The notes beneath the pieces were generated by a model. It was not told where the DNA came from, did not search any database, and worked only from the letters and a program-made list of their open reading frames with translations. From Methanosalsum sp. (GTDB lineage: Archaea; Halobacteriota; Methanosarcinia; Methanosarcinales; Methanosarcinaceae): a DNA stretch of 10,478 nt. Below, piece after piece: positions 1 to 6,169 of this stretch (positions are counted from its first letter, which is position 1; every line of letters begins with the position of its first letter). Made by a program: the position numbers and the translations under genes. The stretch is taken from assembly GCA_007127385.1 (NCBI GenBank), contig SKZM01000072.1:1-10478 (forward strand), in the 5' to 3' direction.

Positions 1-291
1 GCTATCATCGATTTCAACAAACCAGTCAATGTAATTCTTCATTGCTTCGGTTGTTTCTCCCACGATCTGGTTGACGTATGGATTTCCGGTTACATCTCCC
101 ATCTCTTCCTGGGATTTCCAGAGGGTTTCAGCAGCCTCCCTGTCAAAAACACCTTTGTCTTCGTCAGAGACAATCTTATGTCTGGCATAGAACATTGTGC
201 CTACCAGGACTGTAGGATACTGACCTGGTTGACCGCCAAAATTAATCCCTCCGACTTCATATACTTCCTGTTTCTTGTCAAATTTAAACAT
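1..291 (-). CDS. mtrH: MtrH, methyltransferase subunit H (N-terminal part, cut by window edge)
   Basis: Partial gene: the first 97 codons are present and the rest lies beyond the left edge. MtrH is the peripheral cytoplasmic subunit of the Mtr complex; in the known enzyme it transfers the methyl group between methyl-tetrahydromethanopterin (sarcinapterin here) and the corrinoid on MtrA. The protein begins MFKFDKKQEVYEVGGINFGG and continues with a GQPGQYPTVLVGTMFY stretch, which is characteristic of MtrH. The ATG at 289-291 is preceded by a GAGGTG ribosome site, and 13 bp separate it from the mtrG stop. It is the last gene of the operon, as in other Methanosarcinales. The family is usually a little over 300 residues, so about two thirds is missing. 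The identification is firm from the N-terminus and position. Confidence 0.95.
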   Translation of the reverse strand, partial: MFKFDKKQEVYEVGGINFGGQPGQYPTVLVGTMFYARHKIVSDEDKGVFDREAAETLWKSQEEMGDVTGNPYVNQIVGETTEAMKNYIDWFVEIDDS

Positions 292-304
292 TTAAACACC
301 TCGG

Positions 305-532
305 TTAATAAATTATCGATGACAGTGAGATATATAGAAGGAATATTATTATTCCAATTACTGCTCCATACAGTATTCCTATATCTCTTCCCATTTTTTT
401 GCCTATATGCTGTGCTACTTCACTGTTGAAGAACTCAACCTTTTCATCGATACGGTTAAGCTTTTTCATAACTTGCTCGTAATCATCAGTATCCACTACT
501 GCAATTGGAATCGTGTTCTTTTCATCACTCAT
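305..532 (-). CDS. mtrG: MtrG, small single-span subunit of the Mtr complex
   Basis: A 75-residue protein with a polar, helical N-terminal half (residues 1-48) and one C-terminal membrane span (about 50-72). The YEQVMKKLNRIDEKVEFFNSE segment is typical of MtrG, which is one of the single-span subunits that pack with MtrA, MtrB and MtrF in the membrane stalk of the complex. Glycines sit at 44, 48, 52, 56 and 60, exactly every fourth residue, giving one glycine-lined helix face. It starts 1 bp after the mtrF stop, with AGGTG about 7 nt before the ATG, so translational coupling is likely. No catalytic role is expected. Length and position match the family. Confidence 0.95.
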   Translation of the reverse strand: MSDEKNTIPIAVVDTDDYEQVMKKLNRIDEKVEFFNSEVAQHIGKKMGRDIGILYGAVIGIIIFLLYISLSSIIY

Positions 533-533
533 A

Positions 534-761
534 TTATAACACCTGCCATATAATCACTGGAATTATGATTACAAACAACAATGCAAGAACAAATCCAATT
601 GAAAAACCTACCATGCTTGCAGCACCTACACCCGAATCCAGTTTCTGGTTACGGGCTATCAACTGTGCACGGTATTCTATGCTCTTGACAGTAGATTCAA
701 CAATACCCATCTGGGGGTTAACTATTGTAGGGACACCATGTCCCTGCACATCTTCGCTCAT
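534..761 (-). CDS. mtrF: MtrF, small single-span subunit of the Mtr complex
   Basis: A 75-residue protein with one C-terminal hydrophobic helix (about 51-73). MtrF is known to resemble the C-terminal region of MtrA, and that is visible here: [17 protein letters not shown] in MtrF lines up with KFHSGVHAGKIEGMMMG in MtrA. The N-terminus carries GHGVPT at residues 7-12, a hexapeptide also found in MtrD of this operon. The ATG follows a GGGAGGTGA ribosome site at suitable distance and lies 6 bp after the mtrA stop. It probably belongs to the membrane stalk and contributes to coupling methyl transfer to Na+ movement, without a catalytic site of its own. Confidence 0.93.
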   Translation of the reverse strand: MSEDVQGHGVPTIVNPQMGIVESTVKSIEYRAQLIARNQKLDSGVGAASMVGFSIGFVLALLFVIIIPVIIWQVL

Positions 762-767
762 GCAAAA

Positions 768-1490
768 TCACCTCCCGAATAACAAAAGGCCAAGTATTGT
801 CAATGAAATTACCAGCCCCATCATCATGCCTTCGATCTTACCTGCATGAACTCCTGAATGGAATTTGTTCATTACACCGGCCTGAATCATTTCTCTATCG
901 ATGTCCCGTATTCTTGCCTGGATGGCTGCAACCTCTGCAGCCATTGGTTTAATACCGGTAGCTGCTTCTTCTTCCGCACCTTCTTCTCCTACTTTAAGGA
1001 TCATTGGATCTGCATCAAATGCATCAGGGTCTCTGGAAGCAAGTTCTTTGATCTTAGAGGTGATCTCTGACATATTCTCTGTACCTATCAGATCCACACA
1101 CTCAATCTGCTGCTGGAACCTCTCAATGGCTTCAGGTGTCAGGTTCTCCACATAAGGGATTGCCCCTACTGCACCAACAATCCTGTTCTCCTTTACACCG
1201 TTTTGATGAATTTTGAGGAATGCGTCTCCTGTAATGTGACCTTTTACTTCAGATCCTGTTATCAGAAGATAACGTATGTTCGGGTTGGATATTATATGTG
1301 CAACTACCTTTTCCAGTCCCAGGTTCTCTGTTTTACAGGGACCTGTTATAGCTGCACCGGCTTCCAGCTGGGGTTCTGCAGGCAGGTGTGAACCAAGTGA
1401 TATTACTGCAACGCAGTTCTTCACATCTCCTACATCATATTCTCCTTTTAGAATCGGCCATTCTGGTGCAGGTTCTCTTTTCTCTGCCAT
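768..1490 (-). CDS. mtrA: MtrA, corrinoid-carrying subunit of methyl-H4SPT:CoM methyltransferase
   Basis: A 240-residue protein. MtrA carries the factor III (cobamide) prosthetic group that shuttles the methyl group. Residues 1 to about 165 form the cytoplasmic corrinoid-binding domain. His85, in the GSEVKGHITGDA segment, corresponds to the cobalt-ligating histidine (His84 in the well-studied homologues). An acidic, alanine-rich linker (about 167-180) follows, then a polar helix (about 182-206) and a C-terminal membrane anchor (about 216-237). Small residues at 213, 217, 221 and 225 are all glycine. It starts 1 bp after the mtrB stop, behind a strong GGAGGGGTGA site. Length, anchor and key histidine are all as expected for a functional protein. 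Confidence 0.97.
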   Translation of the reverse strand: MAEKREPAPEWPILKGEYDVGDVKNCVAVISLGSHLPAEPQLEAGAAITGPCKTENLGLEKVVAHIISNPNIRYLLITGSEVKGHITGDAFLKIHQNGVKENRIVGAVGAIPYVENLTPEAIERFQQQIECVDLIGTENMSEITSKIKELASRDPDAFDADPMILKVGEEGAEEEAATGIKPMAAEVAAIQARIRDIDREMIQAGVMNKFHSGVHAGKIEGMMMGLVISLTILGLLLFGR

Positions 1491-1491
1491 A

Positions 1492-1818
1492 TCAGATCAC
1501 CCCTCCCATAAGGGTCATTATGTATATTATGAATGCAAGCAGTCCTGAAAATACAAGACCTGCAAGTATTCCGTAGAAAGCACCTGTTATAATACCCGCT
1601 GAATAGGAAGCTCTGTCCCTGTTCGGGAATGAGGACAGCAGGGGTTTATCGGGAGTCAATGAATTGATCAGATCATCAGCAATATGGTCCAGCTTGTCTA
1701 CCTGTGTCAAAAGCGGATCCATGGAGTAACTGATCACATCTTCTCTTTCCTCTGCTAATAGAGAGGTTTCCGGGTCCAGCACAAGGTGTGCTTCCGGTGC
1801 TATATGTACCATGCTCAA
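1492..1818 (-). CDS. mtrB: MtrB, single-span subunit of the Mtr complex
   Basis: A 108-residue protein with a soluble N-terminal part (1 to about 72) and one C-terminal span (about 76-102). The opening MSMVHIAPEAHLVLDPETSL is typical of MtrB. The start of the membrane helix carries glycines at 75, 79, 83 and 87, matching the pattern in MtrA, MtrF and MtrG. Its ATG overlaps the mtrC stop by 4 bp (ATGA) and the GAGGAGG ribosome site lies inside mtrC, so translation is probably coupled. MtrB has no known catalytic residues; it is a structural partner of MtrA in the membrane stalk. Confidence 0.95.
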   Translation of the reverse strand: MSMVHIAPEAHLVLDPETSLLAEEREDVISYSMDPLLTQVDKLDHIADDLINSLTPDKPLLSSFPNRDRASYSAGIITGAFYGILAGLVFSGLLAFIIYIMTLMGGVI

Positions 1819-2627
1819 CTTAATTCCTCCTCTGTTGGCAATAAGCCTGTTCCAACGACTTTATATGCATCACGCTTGACCAGACTGTAATATTTAGTAA
1901 ATGCAATGATCCATATCAACAGTCCTATAACCAGTGTCGGAACTGCGGATGCTATACTTACTCCGGCAACCACTATTCCTGTTACGATCATGACAATGGA
2001 ACCATCAACAAATGCGACTGCCAATGTGCGGTCCTGCTTTTCATCGGGACCAAGGTTTGAGTTAAATGGATGCAGTATTGCAATCGCACCTATTATGAAT
2101 ACCAGGGCAATAAACCCATTAGCAACCACATGTGAAACGATGTTGTAGATTTCAAATGATCCTGCCATGGAAGTACTGACGCCTACAATTGTCAGTGTAC
2201 CTGCAGCAGCAATCTCTGCGGTTGCAGTTTCCATGATCGGTACTCCCATTTTCATTATCCTGTTACCAAGCAGTCCGATGATCAGACCAATGATCGTTGC
2301 AATTACCAGTGCCACAACAGGCCCTGCAATACCTCCGATCTCAAGACCAAACAGTGCTGCCACAATACCCATACCAATTGCAAGCATTCCAATTGATGGA
2401 ACACCGGTACCAATTCCATAGCTGCATACTCTTCTTACAGTATCAGCACCCCAGACGATGGCACATATTGCACCAAGGACGCCAAGGAATGAGAATACAG
2501 GGCCAAACATGATTGTGAGGAAATGTCCAGCATAGATTCCTATAAGGCTTCCAAGTATTCCAAATACCATTATTTTCTTAGGGGGTATTGCACTGCCTGC
2601 TTTCTTTGGAGTTCCTCCGGCTGCCAT
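1815..2627 (-). CDS. mtrC: MtrC, integral membrane subunit of the Mtr complex
   Basis: A 270-residue, very hydrophobic protein with several predicted membrane helices (roughly seven or eight). It has a short charged N-terminus (AAGGTPKKAGSAIPPKK) and a charged C-terminal tail (ending GLLPTEEELS). MtrC, MtrD and MtrE are the multi-span subunits thought to hold the Na+ path of the complex. The ATG follows the mtrD stop directly with no gap, and its GGAGGT ribosome site lies in the last codons of mtrD. Recognition is by operon position, length and the glycine-rich helices; no single catalytic motif is claimed. Confidence 0.94.
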   Translation of the reverse strand: MAAGGTPKKAGSAIPPKKIMVFGILGSLIGIYAGHFLTIMFGPVFSFLGVLGAICAIVWGADTVRRVCSYGIGTGVPSIGMLAIGMGIVAALFGLEIGGIAGPVVALVIATIIGLIIGLLGNRIMKMGVPIMETATAEIAAAGTLTIVGVSTSMAGSFEIYNIVSHVVANGFIALVFIIGAIAILHPFNSNLGPDEKQDRTLAVAFVDGSIVMIVTGIVVAGVSIASAVPTLVIGLLIWIIAFTKYYSLVKRDAYKVVGTGLLPTEEELS

Positions 2628-3347
2628 TTAAAGACCTCCTATAGTTATCAGACTTAATATTCCGCTAATAAAAGTTACAATTATCGAAGAGACCACAGCC
2701 TTTGGCAATCTTTTGAACTTGGGATCATGGAATCCTTCAGTGGTACCACCTATATTGTAGGAAGCAATTACTGCATTAATGAAGAATATTGCAACTGAAA
2801 AGATACTTGCAAGTCCAATGACGTTGAGAGCTGAGGTTCCGTTTGTGACACTTAGCAGGGCAAAGTATACCATTGCACCACCGAGTCCACCAAGTCCTCC
2901 GCCAATGACACCACTGATAAAGCATGATGTTGGAACACCGTGTCCCTCAGTACCCTGTGAGATGTACAGGTCCTGTCTGTCTCTTGTTATGGGGTCATAT
3001 TTAATCTTGGCTGATGCAGGAGGTACTCCAACACCGTATATGTAAATCATATTGCCTAGAAGCATTGTGCTTGAGATCATTATCATCGCTCCTACCATAC
3101 CTGAAGCAATGACTAGGAGTAGATTGTCCGTGACCTGCATTACAGCTCCGGCTGCAACCAGTCCGGTAAGTCCTGCTCCAGCTGCCAGCTGAACAGTTCC
3201 GGTACCTACACCGGTAGACTGTGCCATAGCAGCAGGTGCTCCTCCAACAGGTACAAAATGAACTCCTATTGCGACAAGCAATCCACCAACTATGATCAGC
3301 AGTAGATATAATATATTCTCAGCTATGATTGCTGCAAAATCTATCAT
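2628..3347 (-). CDS. mtrD: MtrD, integral membrane subunit of the Mtr complex
   Basis: A 239-residue membrane protein with about six spans. Its N-terminal region runs through a glycine/alanine-rich stretch (GVHFVPVGGAPAAMAQSTGV, residues 28-47) typical of MtrD. A large polar loop (about 109-135, IKYDPITRDRQDLYIS) separates two hydrophobic blocks and ends in GHGVPT at 135-140, which also occurs at the N-terminus of MtrF. Its start overlaps the mtrE stop by 4 bp, and its GAGGTGG ribosome site is inside the last mtrE codons. Together with MtrC and MtrE it is expected to form the Na+-translocating membrane part. Confidence 0.95.
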   Translation of the reverse strand: MIDFAAIIAENILYLLLIIVGGLLVAIGVHFVPVGGAPAAMAQSTGVGTGTVQLAAGAGLTGLVAAGAVMQVTDNLLLVIASGMVGAMIMISSTMLLGNMIYIYGVGVPPASAKIKYDPITRDRQDLYISQGTEGHGVPTSCFISGVIGGGLGGLGGAMVYFALLSVTNGTSALNVIGLASIFSVAIFFINAVIASYNIGGTTEGFHDPKFKRLPKAVVSSIIVTFISGILSLITIGGL

Positions 3348-4255
3348 GCTGCCACCTCTTCTTTATCTGATTTGTAAGGCCCGTAGGTATTTCTTGCAGA
3401 TACTTCCAGTTTTCTGTTAAATATGATCAATATCAGTACAATAATAAGTCCTGCAATTACTGATAACCATCCGATCGTCAGGCTTATGGAAGGATCAAAG
3501 ACCAGTGTAATCCATCCGCTCAAAAATACCGTCATTGCAAAAGCAATTCCGGTGGCAGGTCCTCCGAACCTGGAGCAGAACCATAAATTATCAATTCCAT
3601 TACGCAATCCGGCTTCACCTTTTCTTACAATGTTACCCGACTGTGCAGCATTCAGGCCTGCGCCAAATTCAGTGTTCTGGAACTGTCTTTCGGCTCCGTA
3701 GTGGACGTCACCAGTAGATGAACCGATCGCACCAACTGCAATACCCCATATAAATGCGAGCAATGCCAGTGGGAACGGATGACCCAGAGCAGTGATCATG
3801 AGATATGAAATAATTACAATTGAAAACGTTGTGACAAACGCGAATGCCATTATGGCTACTATGTGGGATCTCAGGACATCCAGATATATTGGCTGCTTAA
3901 AACGTTTCTGACTTGCCGGTCTTCCAAAGAAAGACATAGTCGAATATGATCCATGTGCAAGAGCTGCGACAAGTGCACCAATAGCAACTGAGAATAAAAC
4001 GGACATTCCCATTGAATCCATTAAAATTGCAGCCGTTGTACCACCTATTGCACACATCAGTGCATTTGATGGTGGTTCTCCGGAAATTGCTTTATTGAAT
4101 ATTCTATGTGGATACATCATCTGGGGTGCAAGCTGTACCTGTGAGTTGGGATTACTCTGTGATCCGACATCAGATTCCAAATCTTCTGACATGCCGGCAA
4201 TCGCAGCAGCAGCACCCATTAATGCTAATACACCCATACCTATGAGTGGTTCCAT
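3344..4255 (-). CDS. mtrE: MtrE, integral membrane subunit of the Mtr complex (first gene of operon)
   Basis: A 303-residue membrane protein, close to the usual length of MtrE. It has an N-terminal hydrophobic helix, a polar segment (about 24-55, including SQSNPNSQVQLAPQMMYPHR), then several spans with polar loops such as the FFGRPASQKRFKQPIYLD segment (about 109-126). It is the largest membrane subunit and is thought to shape the Na+ path with MtrC and MtrD. The ATG at 4253-4255 is chosen because an AAAGGAGGAA ribosome site (GGAGG on 4263-4267) lies 7 nt upstream; the ATG four bases earlier is in another frame. As first gene it is preceded by the long leader described separately. Confidence 0.95.
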   Translation of the reverse strand: MEPLIGMGVLALMGAAAAIAGMSEDLESDVGSQSNPNSQVQLAPQMMYPHRIFNKAISGEPPSNALMCAIGGTTAAILMDSMGMSVLFSVAIGALVAALAHGSYSTMSFFGRPASQKRFKQPIYLDVLRSHIVAIMAFAFVTTFSIVIISYLMITALGHPFPLALLAFIWGIAVGAIGSSTGDVHYGAERQFQNTEFGAGLNAAQSGNIVRKGEAGLRNGIDNLWFCSRFGGPATGIAFAMTVFLSGWITLVFDPSISLTIGWLSVIAGLIIVLILIIFNRKLEVSARNTYGPYKSDKEEVAA

Positions 4256-4262
4256 TCATTTT

Positions 4263-4267
4263 CCTCC
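4263..4267 (-). promoter_or_regulatory. Ribosome binding site of mtrE
   Basis: The minus strand reads GGAGG here, 7 nt before the mtrE ATG, within AAAGGAGGAA. It is a near-perfect match to the archaeal anti-Shine-Dalgarno and fixes the mtrE start. Confidence 0.85.
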
Positions 4268-4287
4268 TTTGTATTTATATTTTAATT

Positions 4288-4327
4288 CAATTAAGTAATT
4301 GATGTGCTATGCTGAGCACGCTATAGC
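4288..4327. promoter_or_regulatory. Cluster of dyads in the mtrE 5' leader
   Basis: Three dyads lie side by side just upstream of the mtrE ribosome site: CAATTA-AG-TAATTG (4288-4301), GTGCT-ATGCTG-AGCAC (4304-4319) and the palindrome GCTATAGC (4320-4327). GCTAT at 4306-4310 could instead pair with ATAGC at 4323-4327, so alternative folds exist. They could form an RNA structure in the leader or be protein-binding sites. The individual stems are short (5-6 bp), so function is unproven. Confidence 0.35.
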
Positions 4328-4395
4328 TATTGATTATTCTACATCGACAAATATGATATAGACTAATGTCAACGGTATTTGAATACATTGAATCC

Positions 4396-4410
4396 TTCAT
4401 AAACTTTTCG
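4396..4410 (-). promoter_or_regulatory. Candidate BRE/TATA promoter of the mtr operon
   Basis: On the minus strand the sequence reads CGAAAAGTTTATGAA, an A-rich BRE-like hexamer followed by a TATA-like element, close to the archaeal arrangement. With the usual spacing of about 25 nt, transcription would start near 4373 and give a leader of about 117 nt before mtrE. A more distant alternative is CTATATAATA on the minus strand at about 4516-4525, giving a leader of about 235 nt. The choice is inference. Confidence 0.4.
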
Positions 4411-4511
4411 AATTCACTGATAGGCGCTAGTTTTCTTTTTGTATGGCAAAAAATATTAATTCGAGTCTGCAATGATTCAGGTTAAAAGTTTGGTCAGATA
4501 GCATGTTTGCA

Positions 4512-4526
4512 GTAAATATTATATAG
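4512..4526 (+). promoter_or_regulatory. Candidate promoter (BRE/TATA) for the DUF5806-like gene
   Basis: GTAAATATTATATAG combines an A-rich BRE-like stretch with a TATA-like element. Transcription would begin near 4550, about 55 nt before the preferred ATG. The core is nearly self-complementary, so it could also serve as a weak TATA element toward mtr. Confidence 0.45.
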
Positions 4527-4606
4527 GTACAAGGCATACATCAAAATATTACAATGGTTGCAATACATTGTCTTATTCCATTGTGGTAAATGCAGTTCTG
4601 GTTTTC

Positions 4607-5095
4607 ATGGGTGAGATTGTGGAAATAGAAAAAACAAACCGTTATCAGAAATTCAGGAAAATGGACGGGAAGGATTACGGGGATGTCACCCGTTTTTTGA
4701 AACAGACTACCCATCTTACTGCCCGGGAATGGATGATAGCCCATCTGTGCTCTGATTTTCGGGATATATCCAATCATTCCCAGATGACCTGGATCGGTGA
4801 GAATCTGCCGGACCTCGTCCCTTTTGTCACTGAACCCTACTCAAGGCATGAAGTATCCAATTCACTTTCAGCTTTCAAGAAAAAAGTAAGGCGGAGCGGA
4901 ACTACTTTCTTCTATGCCTATTATGCAGGACTCATATCAAAGGAAGAGATGATATCTCTTATACATACTATTGTGTCCGATCTTGAAAAACTCATGGAGA
5001 CAGAAGGAAATGAGGTGCCCGTATCTCATGACATTGAGGTTCAGAGATTGATCACCGATGTTTTTAGAAGGATCAACGAGCAGATGATCGAATGA
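4607..5095 (+). CDS. DUF5806-like conserved archaeal protein of unknown function
   Basis: A soluble 162-residue protein with no signal peptide or membrane span. The signature NRYQKFRKMDGKDY (11-24), LTAREWMIAHLCSDFR (37-52), IGENLPDLVPFVTEPYS (63-79) and a C-terminal helix-rich region (112-160) match from memory the archaeal DUF5806 family, also common in haloarchaea. The REWxIAxLCxDFR segment could be a helical core, but no function is known to me. The reading frame is open back to a TTG at 4568, but the conserved region starts near residue 11, so the ATG at 4607 is preferred; a GTG at 4619 is also possible. No good ribosome site precedes any of them. It is transcribed divergently from mtr across about 350 bp. 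Confidence 0.75.
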   Translation: MGEIVEIEKTNRYQKFRKMDGKDYGDVTRFLKQTTHLTAREWMIAHLCSDFRDISNHSQMTWIGENLPDLVPFVTEPYSRHEVSNSLSAFKKKVRRSGTTFFYAYYAGLISKEEMISLIHTIVSDLEKLMETEGNEVPVSHDIEVQRLITDVFRRINEQMIE

Positions 5096-5117
5096 TCAAT
5101 CACAATACTTAAGGATT

Positions 5118-5381
5118 CTATTCTTGAAAAGTACAGCTGCACATCATGGAAATGTCAATATTTCGCACTCTTTGTGCCTGTACTCTTGAGACATATAATT
5201 TCTGGTCTCCCAGGTCTATTATAATATCACTGGGTTTTTGTGGCTTGATTTCAACAGGAAGTACAAGAGGTCCTGAGCATGTAGTACAGACTCGATAGTC
5301 CTTTTTCTTTTGCAGAATATAAGATTTGATCTCAGGGTCAACGGTAATCTGATCTGATATTGTATCTCTTTTCTCGTCCAT
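5118..5381 (-). CDS. Small four-cysteine protein, function unknown
   Basis: I do not recognise this 87-residue protein. It is soluble, begins with a polar segment, and carries Cys32-x-x-Cys35 in the VCTTCSGP context, then a beta-like middle (IIIDLGDQKLYVSRVQAQRV, 53-72) and Cys81-x-Cys83 close to the C-terminus (MMCSCTFQE). Four cysteines in CxxC and CxC pairs suggest a zinc-ribbon-like metal site, which is inference. The ATG at 5379-5381 is the only plausible early start because an in-frame TGA lies three codons upstream. No ribosome site is visible, so the message may have a short leader. The gene is convergent with the DUF5806-like gene (22 bp between stops) and divergent from SRP19. Confidence 0.7.
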   Translation of the reverse strand: MDEKRDTISDQITVDPEIKSYILQKKKDYRVCTTCSGPLVLPVEIKPQKPSDIIIDLGDQKLYVSRVQAQRVRNIDISMMCSCTFQE

Positions 5382-5432
5382 GATATTTCATTGATGTATA
5401 TTCTCAATTAAGAAGGTATGGGTTCACCCTAG

Positions 5433-5440
5433 ATTTAAAT
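5433..5440. promoter_or_regulatory. Palindromic TATA-like box between the four-cysteine gene and SRP19
   Basis: ATTTAAAT lies about 31 nt before the SRP19 ATG at 5471, the right distance for a leaderless or near-leaderless transcript. It is palindromic and could also act toward the minus-strand gene, about 52 nt from that ATG. A GGGT-TC-ACCC dyad (5420-5429) lies next to it. Confidence 0.4.
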
Positions 5441-5470
5441 TCGATGAATTCTATCTATTATACTATGCTG

Positions 5471-5761
5471 ATGAAAGACAAAGGTAAACTGGTAATATGG
5501 CCTTCATATATAGATAAGTCTAAATCAAGAAGCAAAGGCCGCATAATTTCCAAAAAGAAATCTATAAAGGATCCTCAGCTAACCGAAATTGAAACCGCTG
5601 CAGCAAAACTTGATCTTGGTCCCGAGGTTGAGGCTGATAAGAGGTATCCGAAATCCTGGTGGGAGATGAGTGGCAGAGTACTGGTGGATAATACTGAACC
5701 AAAGACTGTGACTGCAAGGAAAATAGCTGATACTATCAGGAAGATAAGAGGCGATCAATGA
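5471..5761 (+). CDS. srp19: Signal recognition particle subunit SRP19
   Basis: A 96-residue basic protein. SRP19 binds the SRP 7S RNA and helps SRP54 assemble on it, allowing co-translational targeting of membrane and secreted proteins. Visible family marks are KGKLVIWPSYIDKSKSRSKG (4-23) followed by RIISKKKSIKDP (24-35), the RNA-binding N-terminal part, and YPKSWWEMSGRVLVD (59-73). The frame is open from 5444, but the ATG at 5471 gives the family-like N-terminus MKDKGKLVIWP and suits a TATA-like box about 31 nt upstream; ATG 5465 is an alternative. No ribosome site precedes it, consistent with a leaderless message. It may be cotranscribed with the HMA protein gene 67 bp downstream. Confidence 0.93.
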   Translation: MKDKGKLVIWPSYIDKSKSRSKGRIISKKKSIKDPQLTEIETAAAKLDLGPEVEADKRYPKSWWEMSGRVLVDNTEPKTVTARKIADTIRKIRGDQ

Positions 5762-5817
5762 CAGTGCTCTGTTCAGTAGTTTGATTCACTGGTAAGATCG
5801 GTCTAATGCCAGTATCT

Positions 5818-5822
5818 GGAGG
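5818..5822 (+). promoter_or_regulatory. Ribosome binding site of the HMA-domain gene
   Basis: GGAGG lies 6 nt before the ATG at 5829. It is strong and in good position, and contrasts with the lack of one at the SRP19 gene. Confidence 0.8.
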
Positions 5823-5828
5823 AATTAT

Positions 5829-6038
5829 ATGGAAAATATTGTAATAAATGTCAGGGGAATGACGTGTCAGCACTGCAAAACGGCAGTTGAAAAAGCGCTG
5901 ATGTCAACAGAAGGTGTAGACGGCGTGTTCGTGGATATTGATGAAGGCACTGTATCAGTTGAATATGATGATTCCCGTACAGATCCTGAAAAAATAAGAG
6001 CTTCAATAACTTCTGCAGGATATGACCCTCAACCCTGA
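5829..6038 (+). CDS. Heavy-metal-associated (HMA) domain protein, CopZ-like metallochaperone
   Basis: A 69-residue single-domain protein. The N-terminus carries the metal-binding loop GMTCQHC (10-16) with Cys13 and Cys16, followed by the expected beta-alpha-beta-beta-alpha-beta order: TAVEKALMSTEGVDGVFVDI, then TVSVEYD and a C-terminal helix ending in SAGY. Family members bind Cu(I) or related soft metals and hand them to P-type ATPases or sensors. No copper ATPase or CopY/CsoR-type regulator is next to it, so the metal and partner remain open. Length matches CopZ/Atx1-like proteins. It probably shares a transcript with SRP19. Confidence 0.9.
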   Translation: MENIVINVRGMTCQHCKTAVEKALMSTEGVDGVFVDIDEGTVSVEYDDSRTDPEKIRASITSAGYDPQP

Positions 6039-6046
6039 CCCCCAAT

Positions 6047-6064
6047 CATATAAATTTTTATATG
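6047..6064. terminator. AT-only inverted repeat after the HMA-domain gene
   Basis: CATATAAA and TTTATATG form 8-bp arms around a 2-nt centre, with T-rich sequence in and after it, 8 bp downstream of the stop codon. It could help end the upstream transcript, but the AT-only stem is weak and it might equally be a TATA-containing site. Confidence 0.3.
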
Positions 6065-6082
6065 CCATTTTATATCCATCGG

Positions 6083-6113
6083 ATTAATTATATATGGTTA
6101 ATCGTTAATTAAC
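6083..6113 (+). promoter_or_regulatory. Candidate promoter and operator of the ATPase-permease operon
   Basis: ATTAATTATATATG (6083-6096) is a TATA-like box, identical to 14 nt upstream of the second binding-protein gene. Right after it come GTTAAT (6097-6102) and the perfect 10-bp palindrome GTTAATTAAC (6104-6113), which lies between the box and the expected start of transcription near 6118. That is where a repressor could act. The leader to the GTG start would be about 50 nt. Function is inference. Confidence 0.45.
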
Positions 6114-6169
6114 ATGTATAATTAGTAAAAATATCTAATATTATTTTTGTACTCACTGGAGTTCTAATT

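Noticed and set aside
1906..2421. Plus-strand open frames across mtrC
   Set aside because: They are shadows of the mtr genes, with Pro/Thr/Ile-rich translations and no ribosome sites.
4287..4472. 61-codon open frame on the minus strand in the mtr leader
   Set aside because: No ribosome site, no recognisable domain, and the composition looks like untranslated AT-rich sequence. It overlaps the probable promoter and leader.
4554..4589. Short upstream frame MVAIHCLIPLW before the DUF5806-like gene
   Set aside because: Eleven codons, no ribosome site, and its position relative to the true transcription start is unknown.
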